Below are positions 33,590 through 41,701 of a stretch of DNA of 64,000 nucleotides, piece by piece. Each line of letters starts with the position of its first letter. The stretch's first letter is position 1. The notes under the pieces are model-generated. The model had not been told where the DNA came from and made no database searches. It worked only from the letters and a program-made list of their open reading frames with translations. A program made the translations under genes and the position numbers. The DNA is from Carnobacterium_A antarcticum (GTDB lineage Bacteria > Bacillota > Bacilli > Lactobacillales > Carnobacteriaceae). The stretch lies in NCBI RefSeq assembly GCF_042658365.1, contig NZ_JBHSQC010000025.1, one strand, 5' to 3'.

Positions 33590-34633
33590 TTAACCCTGCA
33601 TAGAGCTAAATAAGTATTTTTCAATTAATTGTTCAGTAGCTTCAATCGATTCCTTATGTGTTCGTTCATACGCATGGCTGGCATCAATTCCTGCGCCTAC
33701 TAAAGCATGACGGACATCTGCTCCGGCTTTCATAGCAGCTGAAGCATCGCTTCCATAATAAGGATAAATATCTAATTGATAAGGAATAGCATAGTCTTCG
33801 CACAATTGCGTCAACTGACGCCTCAGTTGGTAATGATAGGGCCCGCTGCCATCTTTGGCACAAATCGAGACAGAGTATTCATCTGTTTGTTGGTCGTCGC
33901 CTATAGCACCCATATCAACAGCTAAGTAGTCTACTACTTTTTCAGAAATATTGGAATTTCCTCCATAGCCAATTTCTTCATTAGTTGAAATGAAAAAGTG
34001 AGTGGTGCATGGCAAGGAACTCGTTTTATTTTCAGATAGTTTTTCCAAAATAGACAATAAAATAGCAACACTCACCTTGTCATCTAAGTGGCGAGACTTA
34101 ACAAAGCCGCTTTCAGTTACTTCAGTACGTGGATCAAAGCTGATAAAGTCTCCTACTGCAATGCCCAGCTCTCTAGTGTCTTCTTTTGAAAGGACTTTTT
34201 CATCAATCCGAATTTCCATGTTCTCTTGGTTTCTTTCAGCTGTTCCCGCATCCTTATAAACATGTACACTTGTTTGATGCATTAAGATAGTACCTGTATA
34301 CGTTTTTCCTGAAGAAGTATGAATGGTGCAATATTCACCCTCAATAGCATTGTAACGAAACCCGCCAATCAAGTCTATTTTCAATCGGCCGTCAGGTTTT
34401 ACAGCACGAACCATCGCTCCAAGCGTATCTACATGGGCTGTTACAAAGCGTTGCTGCTGGTGATCCTCTCCTCTAACAGTCACCATTAACCCACCTTTAT
34501 TATCTTTATGCCCTTCGTAGCCCATCACCAACAACCTATCCTGTATCTCTTTTATAATTTCACTGGTATTGCCTGTTGGAGAAGGAATAGAAGTAAGGTG
34601 TTTTATCCATTCCATCGTTTTATTGCTGCTCAT
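33590..34633 (-). CDS. M42 family metallopeptidase (first of two)
   Basis: The 347-residue cytosolic aminopeptidase has metal ligands in VTAHVDTLGAMV (His, the usual H-x-D), SRHLDDKVSVA (Asp), TNEEIGYGG (Glu pair), AVDMGAIG (Asp) and ASHAYERTH (His). M42 enzymes are large tetrahedral peptidases that trim peptides from the N-terminus. It is diverged from the second M42 gene at 57687. It is upstream of the AI-2E permease gene. Confidence 0.9.
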   Translation of the reverse strand: MSSNKTMEWIKHLTSIPSPTGNTSEIIKEIQDRLLVMGYEGHKDNKGGLMVTVRGEDHQQQRFVTAHVDTLGAMVRAVKPDGRLKIDLIGGFRYNAIEGEYCTIHTSSGKTYTGTILMHQTSVHVYKDAGTAERNQENMEIRIDEKVLSKEDTRELGIAVGDFISFDPRTEVTESGFVKSRHLDDKVSVAILLSILEKLSENKTSSLPCTTHFFISTNEEIGYGGNSNISEKVVDYLAVDMGAIGDDQQTDEYSVSICAKDGSGPYHYQLRRQLTQLCEDYAIPYQLDIYPYYGSDASAAMKAGADVRHALVGAGIDASHAYERTHKESIEATEQLIEKYLFSSMQG

Positions 34634-35050
34634 TTAAATGCCCTCCATTTTTATGTACTTGTACTGTCATAAGTATAATCTATTGTTTGGTAGAAATAAA
34701 GATTTAACCTAGCTGTTTTATTTTGTAAAGAGTTTACGTACCTTATGCATTCAAATCTATTCATAAGGTACATATCCTGCTTTTGCGTACCTTATTGTCT
34801 AGGTTTGTCACGTAATAAGGCCCGTATCGATTTTTATGTGCCTTACGAGTGCTATTAAATCTTTCATACGGCACACAACCATTTTTCTCCAATCCGATCG
34901 AACCTTTTCGGCCACAACCGAAAAGTGCTCTTTAAAAGTTGCTTCTCTATAGAATCAGACTGTTTACTTTTAATGCAACACTAGTGATAGAAACTGAGAA
35001 TAATATATGGTACCCTTAACACCACATTGAAATAGAAAGAAGGTAAACGC
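34634..35050. other. Non-coding interval with a palindrome array
   Basis: This 417-base spacer between two divergent genes has no plausible ORF. It holds the palindrome array at 34738-34927, and on the right an A/T-rich stretch and an AAAGAAGG ribosome site for the GNAT gene at 35051. No known RNA family is recognised. Confidence 0.6.
34738..34927. repeat. Array of short imperfect palindromes
   Basis: GTACCTTATG / CATAAGGTAC (34738-34747 and 34762-34771) is a perfect 10-bp inverted pair. A second unit has GTACCTTATT (34787) with AATAAGG (34814). A third has GTGCCTTACG (34838) with CATACGGCAC (34865). A fourth, different, pair is ACCTTTTCGG (34902) with CCGAAAAGTG (34918). The first three units repeat every 49-51 bases, and half-sites alternate in orientation about every 25 bases. 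Each of the first three units is followed by a T-run. Confidence 0.6.
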
Positions 35051-35494
35051 ATGCACTTTATTTGGACTTCTGATTTGACTTCTCCTACTTACCACGATGC
35101 TTTACAAATTCGACATACGGTCTTTGTAGGCGAACAAGGCGTTCCAGAAGAAATGGAAATAGATGAACTAGAAGGTGAAACGGACTACATCGTCGGGTAT
35201 GTGGATGACCACCCAGTAGCGACAGCTCGTGTTTTACCAATTGGGCAAGATACCTATAAAATTCAACGAGTGGCTGTTCTAAAAAATTACCGCGGCAAGC
35301 AATTAGGCAAAAACTTAATGTTGGAAATTGAACGATATGCTCATCAAAATAAACGGTCTTATTTAACTTTAGGCGCACAAGACCACGCTATTGGTTTTTA
35401 CTCGAATCTAGGCTATGCTATCGTTGGCGACGGTTACTTAGATGCAGGCATTCCGCATCACGATATGAAAAAAGAAATCATTTCCGCTAATTGA
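35051..35494 (+). CDS. GNAT family N-acetyltransferase
   Basis: The 147-residue GNAT has the acetyl-CoA loop RVAVLKNYRGKQLGKNLM (about 76-93, the R/Q-x-x-G-x-G/A type), preceded by the VATARV strand, and the C-terminal YSNLGYAIVGDGY. It resembles the ElaA/YjcF-type subfamily with a hydrophobic N-terminal half. The acyl acceptor is unknown. GAAGG precedes the ATG. Confidence 0.88.
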   Translation: MHFIWTSDLTSPTYHDALQIRHTVFVGEQGVPEEMEIDELEGETDYIVGYVDDHPVATARVLPIGQDTYKIQRVAVLKNYRGKQLGKNLMLEIERYAHQNKRSYLTLGAQDHAIGFYSNLGYAIVGDGYLDAGIPHHDMKKEIISAN

Positions 35495-35502
35495 TTATCA
35501 CT

Positions 35503-35550
35503 AAAAAAAGAATTGTCCGCTATCTTTTCAGAGCGGACAATTCTTTTTTT
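35503..35550. terminator. Bidirectional terminator between the GNAT and DUF3006 genes
   Basis: AAAAAAAGAATTGTCCGCT and AGCGGACAATTCTTTTTTT form a strong stem with T-runs in both directions between convergent genes. Confidence 0.9.
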
Positions 35551-35557
35551 AATTACT

Positions 35558-35830
35558 TTATCCATTGTTATCTTGCTGTTGCTGCTTTGTTTTCTTCAAC
35601 AAAGCTTCTCGTTTAGCTTTCATTCGTGCCATTCGTTCACTTTTTTCATTTGGCAGCAAGGTTAATTGAGGAGCTGTTTGATTGTCTCTTCTCTGATAAT
35701 CAATTTCAAAAACGTCTCCTAACTCTGATTCCACCGGGAGTGATTGAACAGCGATATGAATGGGTTCACTGCCATCATCGGGAATCAAGCGGGCTACTGC
35801 CCCTTCAATTTCTTCAAGAACCACTTTCAT
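35558..35830 (-). CDS. DUF3006-like protein
   Basis: A 90-residue protein. The first half is a small beta domain (VVLEEIEGAVARLIPDDG), and the C-terminal third is a charged helix (KSERMARMKAKREALLKK) with a Gln-rich tail. The beta domain and its position after a ComEC-like metallo-beta-lactamase gene fit DUF3006. The start is the ATG at 35830, after AAAGGAG and one base beyond the upstream stop. It is coupled to the upstream gene and may act with it. Confidence 0.75.
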   Translation of the reverse strand: MKVVLEEIEGAVARLIPDDGSEPIHIAVQSLPVESELGDVFEIDYQRRDNQTAPQLTLLPNEKSERMARMKAKREALLKKTKQQQQDNNG

Positions 35831-35831
35831 T

Positions 35832-36854
35832 TCAGTGTTCTCCTTTCTCCGTGTCAATGCTGTAATTGCCGTTTGGATTAACTCTCACCGTCACCGTTCC
35901 GTCTTCCGCAGTACCATAAATAGGGATTTCATGAAGCTCAAATCGTTCTATGGTTTCTTTATTAGGATGACCGTAACTATTAGTGAGCCCAGCTGAATAA
36001 ATACTGAATCCTGGCTGAATCGCTTCGATCCACTCATCACTTGAACTCTCTTTGGATCCATGGTGCCCCATCAAAAGAAGCGTCGATTTCAGCTCTGCGC
36101 CGCTGTCGATAATCGCTTCCTCTACTCTGCTGGAAGCATCTCCACTGAGCATTGCGCTAAAATCACCCATGGTCATTTTTATAACAATGGAATCATCATT
36201 GGGATTGCTTCTCGGATCAACTGTTGGATTTAACACTTCAAGTAGAAAGGGCCCTATTTGATGGTTTTCTCCACTTTTAGGTTCAGCATATTGGGCATTG
36301 CTCTGAGCTAGAGCATCCAAGATACGTTCATAGATCTTACTCGTCGAGTCGTATCCGTTCATCCACACTTCTTGGACGTTATAGTATTGTAAAATCAAAT
36401 CGCCATAACCGATATGGTCTGAGTCATTATGCGTAAAAATCAACAAGTCGATTTTGCCGCCGGTACCAATATACTGGTCTAAATACGATAATATTTTTTT
36501 GTCTTTGTCTTCATAACGACCTGTGTCAATTAAAATGTTTGTTCCATCTTCAGATTGGATCAACGTTGCGGAACCTTGGCCTACATCTAAAAATCGAAAC
36601 TGTCCAGCTTGAACTTCTTGTTCTTTAAGTTCTTTCTTTTCATTTGACCAACCCATTTCTTCTTGAAAGAAAGCTGTTACCTCTTCTTTAAACTGAAGAA
36701 TACGTTCATTAATAGAGTAGTCGGGATTTTCGCTTCTTCCTAAAGTCAAGCCGATGGTAAATGAAAAAAGAATAATCAATCCCATTATCCCAAATTGAGT
36801 CCGTTGTTTTTTTTGTTTTTTTGTTAATTTTTTTGGTTTCTTTCGATACGCCAC
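35832..36854 (-). CDS. Membrane-anchored metallo-beta-lactamase fold protein (ComEC C-terminal-like)
   Basis: The 340-residue protein has a Lys-rich N-terminus, one membrane anchor (about 20-42) and an extracellular MBL domain. The metal motif is THNDSDHIGY, where Asn stands in the usual HxHxDH second position. Also present are FLDVGQGSATLI, the HHGSKESSSDEW box and AGLTNSYGHPN, all as in the C-terminal nuclease-like domain of ComEC. Related free-standing proteins (YhdX/ComEC-like hydrolases) have unclear substrates; DNA or nucleotide hydrolysis at the surface is possible. It is followed by the DUF3006-like gene. Confidence 0.85.
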   Translation of the reverse strand: MAYRKKPKKLTKKQKKQRTQFGIMGLIILFSFTIGLTLGRSENPDYSINERILQFKEEVTAFFQEEMGWSNEKKELKEQEVQAGQFRFLDVGQGSATLIQSEDGTNILIDTGRYEDKDKKILSYLDQYIGTGGKIDLLIFTHNDSDHIGYGDLILQYYNVQEVWMNGYDSTSKIYERILDALAQSNAQYAEPKSGENHQIGPFLLEVLNPTVDPRSNPNDDSIVIKMTMGDFSAMLSGDASSRVEEAIIDSGAELKSTLLLMGHHGSKESSSDEWIEAIQPGFSIYSAGLTNSYGHPNKETIERFELHEIPIYGTAEDGTVTVRVNPNGNYSIDTEKGEH

Positions 36855-36876
36855 TTTTTTTCAATCCTTTACTGTT

Positions 36877-36913
36877 AAAAGACAACTTTCTAAAAAATAG
36901 AAAGTTGTCTTTT
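36877..36913 (-). terminator. mgtE terminator
   Basis: AAAAGACAACTTTCTA and TAGAAAGTTGTCTTTT form a 16-bp stem with a small loop and T-run. Confidence 0.85.
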
Positions 36914-36946
36914 GGTTCTGTATTTTCAAACTATTGGACACCATTA

Positions 36947-38320
36947 TTATCCTGTTTGGACAAAAAACGACATAAAGTAAGCCGCGATGTTAAAATAAAT
37001 CAAAACACTGGTTAAATCGCTCAGTGTTGAGATAAAAGGACCACTGGCAACAGCAGGGTCAAACCCTATCCGATCCATTAAAATAGGAATAAAGCTTCCA
37101 GCTAAATTAGCTACTATGATAGCAAAAAACATGGCTATTCCGACAACAAATCCTAAAATAAAATTTTGTTTCCAAATACCAATCACAATAAAAATAGTTA
37201 CTCCTGTCGTTAAACCCGTCACGATTCCGGTTAAAACCTCGCTCAGAATCAAACTTCCAAACCCTTTACTTTTATCATCGTTATCTGCTAGTTTTCTTAC
37301 AGCAACAGCTAAAGACTGTGTCCCAGCGTTACCGGCGGTTCCTGTAATCAAAGAGATGAAGACTGCTAAAATACTCGCTTCGCTTACCAACACTTCATAA
37401 CGGCTAATCAAAGTCGCTGTTCCCATCCCTAAAAATAATAGCGTAATCAACCAAGGCAATCGTTTAGACGCGGCAACAAAAGGATTTTCCGATTGTTCTC
37501 CAACATCTACCCCAGCTAAACCAGAGTAATCACTTTCAGCTTCTTCATCAATGACATCAATAATATCATCAACCGTAATGATCCCTAAAAGATACTCATC
37601 ATTATCGATGACCGGAACTGCTAAAAAGTTATAATCCCGAATAGTCTTAGCGACATCATTTTGGTCGTCGGTCACATTTACTGAGACTGGACGATCCCCC
37701 ATGACTTCTGAAACCAATTCATCGTCGTCATGTGTAATCAATTCTCTAAGCGAAATAACACCCACTAACCTTTCAGCCGGGTCGACAACGTAAATATAAT
37801 AAATCGTTTCTGCTTCCGCTGCTTTGCTTTTTAAAATAGCCATGGCTGAACGAATGGTCTGGTGAGCTTCAACGGAGACATACTCAGTTGTCATGATCGC
37901 TCCAGCTGTTTCATCTTCATAATGAAGCAATTCTTTAATCTCATTTGCACTGTCTTCGGTCATCAAATTCAAATAATTACGCAAATCCGGTTTGTCTAGT
38001 TGCTTTAAAACATCCACAGCATTATCGGTATACATTTCACTCAACATATCGGCTGCATATTGTGGATCCATTTCTTTTAAATAAACTTCTACGGATTGCT
38101 CGTCTTCTTCAATAACTTCAAACATATCAGCCATTTCTTTTGGCGAAAGAAAATAATACATTCTTTGGCGATCTTGTTCAGATAAAGAAAGGTAGTATTG
38201 CCCTTGTTCGTAGACATGCAGCGATAAAAACTCTTGGCGGAATCCTTTAATATTTTCTTCGCTTAAGTACAATTGTGCTAATGCTAATTTTTCTTCTATT
38301 TCTACTGGCGCTTCATTCAA
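36947..38320 (-). CDS. mgtE: Magnesium transporter MgtE
   Basis: The 457-residue Mg2+ channel has an N-terminal superhelical Mg-sensing domain (to about 130), tandem CBS domains (about 135-255, with the GAIMTTEYVS opening) and five C-terminal membrane helices (about 285-455). GTAGNAGTQSLAVAVR and the last-helix region FDPAVASGPF are the channel signatures. It lies 16 bases after rluA. There is no room for an M-box riboswitch, so regulation is probably at protein level through the N and CBS domains. Confidence 0.95.
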   Translation of the reverse strand: MNEAPVEIEEKLALAQLYLSEENIKGFRQEFLSLHVYEQGQYYLSLSEQDRQRMYYFLSPKEMADMFEVIEEDEQSVEVYLKEMDPQYAADMLSEMYTDNAVDVLKQLDKPDLRNYLNLMTEDSANEIKELLHYEDETAGAIMTTEYVSVEAHQTIRSAMAILKSKAAEAETIYYIYVVDPAERLVGVISLRELITHDDDELVSEVMGDRPVSVNVTDDQNDVAKTIRDYNFLAVPVIDNDEYLLGIITVDDIIDVIDEEAESDYSGLAGVDVGEQSENPFVAASKRLPWLITLLFLGMGTATLISRYEVLVSEASILAVFISLITGTAGNAGTQSLAVAVRKLADNDDKSKGFGSLILSEVLTGIVTGLTTGVTIFIVIGIWKQNFILGFVVGIAMFFAIIVANLAGSFIPILMDRIGFDPAVASGPFISTLSDLTSVLIYFNIAAYFMSFFVQTG

Positions 38321-38336
38321 AAAAAGCTCCCCCTTT

Positions 38337-39248
38337 CTACCGGTGATTTTCTATTGCTCGTTGGCGTTCAAGCCACTCAGCAATATCGACCGGATAGTCC
38401 GCCTCTAAAACAATCTTTTCTTGTGTAAAAGGATCAATGAAATCTAGTTCACGACAATGTAAAGCTTGTCTTTTGACCCATTGATTCCACTCTCCGCCAT
38501 AAAGGTCATCTCCCATAAGCGGGTTTCCGATATGAGTAAAATGCACTCGAATTTGATGAGTTCTGCCAGTATGCAACTGAATATCTACTAATGTCGCTTC
38601 TTCAAATTCTTCTCTTACCCAATATTCTGTCAAGGCCATCTTTCCATCTGGATGGACGATTCTCTTGATAATGGAGTCTTTTGGTCTAGCAATCGGCGCT
38701 TCAATTATCCCATGCTGGTTTTCTTTTAATTTTCCTGTTAATAAAGCAATGTATTTTTTGTGCAATTGTTTTTTTCTCAGCTCTTTATCCAATAAAGCGT
38801 GCGCGTAACCATGCTTAGCAAAAAGCATCAACCCTGTCGTATCTCGATCCAAACGCGTCACAATATGGATGACTTGATTTTTATATCCTTGTTTAACGTA
38901 GTATCCTTTCACACGATTGGCCATTGTTCCTGCTGGATGAACCTTAGATGGAATAGAAGCCACACCAAAAGGTTTGTTTACTACTAAAAAATTAGCATCC
39001 TCATAAACAATGTCAATAGGGATATCGATGGGAATGGTTGTATCATGCCCTTTTTCATCTGGAATGGTTATTTCTACCACATCACTTTTTTGTAAATGAT
39101 AGAGCACATTTTCAATTTGATTGTTAACCGTAATTTTACCGCCTTGAAACTTCACCTTCGCCAGCAAACTGCGTGAAATCCCTTTTGTTCCTAAAAATGT
39201 TTTTACTTGCTGTTTTTCTGATGATTGATAAGTCCAGCTAAATTTCAT
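38337..39248 (-). CDS. RluA-family pseudouridine synthase
   Basis: The protein of about 303 residues has an N-terminal S4-like region (LLAKVKFQGGKITVNNQIE), catalytic Asp in VTRLDRDTTGLMLFA and the GRTHQIRVHF box. It isomerises uridine in rRNA or tRNA (RluD/YjbO class), following nadK as in Bacilli. I use the ATG at 39248 after GGAGCG; an upstream TTG (39264-39266) has no ribosome site. It overlaps the end of nadK by 11 bases. Confidence 0.92.
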   Translation of the reverse strand: MKFSWTYQSSEKQQVKTFLGTKGISRSLLAKVKFQGGKITVNNQIENVLYHLQKSDVVEITIPDEKGHDTTIPIDIPIDIVYEDANFLVVNKPFGVASIPSKVHPAGTMANRVKGYYVKQGYKNQVIHIVTRLDRDTTGLMLFAKHGYAHALLDKELRKKQLHKKYIALLTGKLKENQHGIIEAPIARPKDSIIKRIVHPDGKMALTEYWVREEFEEATLVDIQLHTGRTHQIRVHFTHIGNPLMGDDLYGGEWNQWVKRQALHCRELDFIDPFTQEKIVLEADYPVDIAEWLERQRAIENHR

Positions 39249-40050
39249 ATTTATTTTTCGCTCCAATAAATGCGTCTTCTACTCGGCTCCAAAAATGCGT
39301 ATGGCGGTAACGAGCAAAATGAATGCGTTCTTTTGCTATCCGATATTGTAAATCGATAATATTTTTCTCAGATGACGATAGTTGATCGATAGTCAAAACA
39401 AACCCATCAGTCGTTATAGGTTTAATTCGGATCCATTCATCTGGTGCAACGATCATCGGCGAACTTAAGGTCCGAAAGACACGGTTGTTGATCGAAGCTA
39501 TTTCAGCTAGCTGCATCGCTTCCAACCTCGGGTGAATAATTGCTCCTCCAACCGATTTATTATACCCCGTTGACCCAGTAGGCGTAGAGATACAGATGCC
39601 GTCTCCTCTAAAACGCTCAAACAGTTCATCTTTAATAAATACATCGCATACCATCGTACCATCGACTCGCTTCATTGTCGATTCATTTAATGCTAAAAAA
39701 TGGGACGGTTCTTTGCGCCCTTGATAAGTGGCCCGCACATCCAATAAAGGGTAACTGATGCTTTCTCCTTTATCATGAATTAAACTTGTCACTAGTTCTG
39801 ACAATTCATAGTCTCTCCAGTCCGTATAGAAGCCCAAGTGTCCTGTGTGTACTCCCACAAAACGCACACGGTCTAGCATATGTGCGTAACGGTGAAATGC
39901 AGACAACAATGTACCATCCCCGCCGATCGTGATGACTAAATCAGGATGACGTTCATCTATTTTGAGCGCTGCTTTTTTAAGGAGCAAACGCAGCTCTCCT
40001 GCTAAAGTAATGGAGCTTTCATTATTATTATGGACAATTGCAATTTTCAC
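39238..40050 (-). CDS. nadK: NAD kinase
   Basis: The 270-residue enzyme phosphorylates NAD to NADP. It has the GGDGTLL motif at residues 43-49, the NE-S motif in LALNESTMKR and TPTGSTGYNKSVGG. This class I NAD kinase is usually placed between relQ and rluA, as here. Confidence 0.97.
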   Translation of the reverse strand: MKIAIVHNNNESSITLAGELRLLLKKAALKIDERHPDLVITIGGDGTLLSAFHRYAHMLDRVRFVGVHTGHLGFYTDWRDYELSELVTSLIHDKGESISYPLLDVRATYQGRKEPSHFLALNESTMKRVDGTMVCDVFIKDELFERFRGDGICISTPTGSTGYNKSVGGAIIHPRLEAMQLAEIASINNRVFRTLSSPMIVAPDEWIRIKPITTDGFVLTIDQLSSSEKNIIDLQYRIAKERIHFARYRHTHFWSRVEDAFIGAKNKYEI

Positions 40051-40086
40051 AGTTACCCTCCTTTCTCCTACAGTGTTTCAAAAAAA

Positions 40087-40752
40087 CTATGGTTGCTTTT
40101 TGTTTTCCGTTTCTTCTGTACTGCTTCTTTTACTATATGAAAACATATGTTGCGCTTCTTGAATCTCTTCACGAATTTGAGACATTTCTTCATCTAATTG
40201 AAATACTGCTTCAGCTGCTCTCTTCAATCGAAGTTTGATATCTTCAGGAAATTCGCCATTGTATTTGTAATTTAATGAATGCTCTATCGTCGCCCAAAAG
40301 TTCATCGAAAGCGTTCTGATCTGCACTTCTGCTAAAATAATTTTTTCTCCTTCGATTACTTGTACCGGATATTCAAAAACAACATGATACGAACGGTAAC
40401 CACTTTCTTTTTTATTGGTGATATAATCTCGTTCTTCAATGATCTTTATATCGTTTCGGTTTCTTAATAACCGCACTACTTCATGAATATCTTCTACGAA
40501 TTGACACATGATTCGCAAACCGGCAATATCTTGCATATCCGTTTCTAAATGTTTCAAAGGGATATTGCGCAATTCAGCTTTTGCTAGAATACTGTCGACA
40601 GGTTTGACCCTTCCTGTAACGAATTCAATTGGCGTGTGCAAATTTTCTTTTCTAAATTGTTTTCGGATTCCTTTTAATTTGATTTTTAATTCTTCCACTG
40701 CTTGTTGATAAGGTACTAAAAACTCATCCCAACTCTGGTTTTCTTCCATCAA
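40087..40752 (-). CDS. relQ: Small alarmone synthetase RelQ (YjbM)
   Basis: The 221-residue synthetase-only RelA/SpoT homologue makes (p)ppGpp from GTP/GDP. It has EFVTGRVKPVDSILAKAE (ATP/GTP binding), AGLRIMCQFVED (catalytic region with Asp) and GYRSYHVVFEYPV plus EVQIRTLSMNFWA. There is no hydrolase, TGS or ACT domain. In Firmicutes it is allosterically tetrameric. It begins the relQ-nadK-rluA-mgtE series. Confidence 0.94.
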   Translation of the reverse strand: MMEENQSWDEFLVPYQQAVEELKIKLKGIRKQFRKENLHTPIEFVTGRVKPVDSILAKAELRNIPLKHLETDMQDIAGLRIMCQFVEDIHEVVRLLRNRNDIKIIEERDYITNKKESGYRSYHVVFEYPVQVIEGEKIILAEVQIRTLSMNFWATIEHSLNYKYNGEFPEDIKLRLKRAAEAVFQLDEEMSQIREEIQEAQHMFSYSKRSSTEETENKKQP

Positions 40753-40793
40753 TCATACCTTCTTTACCTGTCATTTCAATACGGTTTCATTTA

Positions 40794-40833
40794 TTTAATA
40801 CATACAAGTATATTTTAACATATATGTATTAAA
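40794..40833. repeat. 11-bp inverted repeat between divergent relQ and yjbK
   Basis: TTTAATACATA (40794-40804) is the exact inverse of TATGTATTAAA (40823-40833), with an 18-base AT-rich centre. It lies in the shared upstream region of two divergent genes, so it could be an operator for a dimeric regulator. The AT-rich composition makes chance less unlikely than it would otherwise be. Confidence 0.5.
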
Positions 40834-40949
40834 AGAAGAAATATCCCCTGATGAAAATAAAAAATGGTATCATAGATAGATGCCTTTTACTATTAAGTTC
40901 TTAATCCATACCCTAATAACCGAAAATGAATAAGGAGACGAATATAAGC

Positions 40950-41546
40950 ATGAGCGAACAACTAGAAATTGAATTCAAAAATATGTTAACGGCTAGCGAA
41001 TACCAAAAGCTGCTGCTTTATTTTCAAGCGAAAGAAAAGAGCTTTTTCTTTCAAGAAAATCATTACTATGATACAATTCATGAAGATTTAAAACACCTGA
41101 GATGCGGGTTAAGAATCCGTATCATGCCAAATTCTGCTGAATTAACACTTAAAACTCCTTTAGGCGACCATTTACTAGAAACAACAGACCCGCTGTCTTT
41201 AAAAACTGCTAAAGAATTGATTTCGAAAAACAGCATTTTACAAACTGGGGCAGTAGCCAAAAAACTCCAAAGCTTAAAAGTAGATCCTGATAGTGTTCAA
41301 TTGATTGGTTCACTTAAAACCAAACGTTTTGAAAAAGAAACTAAAGATGGATTATTTGTCTTAGACCATAGTTTTTATGGAGAACAAACGGATTTTGAAT
41401 TAGAGTTTGAAACTCATGATGCAGATAGCGGAGAACAAATCTTTAATCGTTTTTTAGAAGTGCATCATTTAATGAAACGACCTTCTAAAAATAAAATAGT
41501 AAGAATGCTAGAAGCCTTCTCATTAAATTCTCCAATAACGGATTGA
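40950..41546 (+). CDS. yjbK: CYTH domain protein (YjbK)
   Basis: The protein of about 198 residues has the CYTH opening ExExK (Glu6, Glu8, Lys10 in LEIEFKNML), basic RIRIMP/LTLKTP strands and late acidic FELEFET. CYTH proteins bind triphosphates and metals and often act as triphosphatases. Its neighbour relQ makes it a candidate in nucleotide polyphosphate turnover. I use the ATG at 40950 after AAGGAG; the ATG at 40926 would put that ribosome site within the gene. Confidence 0.88.
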   Translation: MSEQLEIEFKNMLTASEYQKLLLYFQAKEKSFFFQENHYYDTIHEDLKHLRCGLRIRIMPNSAELTLKTPLGDHLLETTDPLSLKTAKELISKNSILQTGAVAKKLQSLKVDPDSVQLIGSLKTKRFEKETKDGLFVLDHSFYGEQTDFELEFETHDADSGEQIFNRFLEVHHLMKRPSKNKIVRMLEAFSLNSPITD

Positions 41547-41645
41547 ATTTTAATTTGTGGCAGATTTGTTACAAATTTGTTTTGTACCCATTTAGAAATA
41601 AGTTCTTTTGTTACTTTTTTTCAAAGATATTTGTTAAGGTATATA

Positions 41646-41700
41646 TGTTGCTGGTAGGAGCAACACGCGTAAAAAAATATATGAAGCTAAGGTGAATTGT
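41646..41700 (+). promoter_or_regulatory. spxH leader hairpin
   Basis: GTTGCT-GGTAGG-AGCAAC (41648-41665) forms a six-base-pair hairpin 35 bases before the spxH ATG, just after an AT-rich TATATAT that may be the -10 element. It may stabilise the message; nothing more is claimed. Confidence 0.3.
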
Positions 41701-41701
41701 T

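Noticed and set aside
34738..34927. CRISPR array
   Set aside because: The repeat units are palindromes with degenerate arms, only three similar units occur, and there is no fixed direct repeat of 24-37 bases with unique spacers or cas genes.
38321..38336. M-box riboswitch for mgtE
   Set aside because: Only 16 bases separate rluA from mgtE, so no leader RNA can exist.
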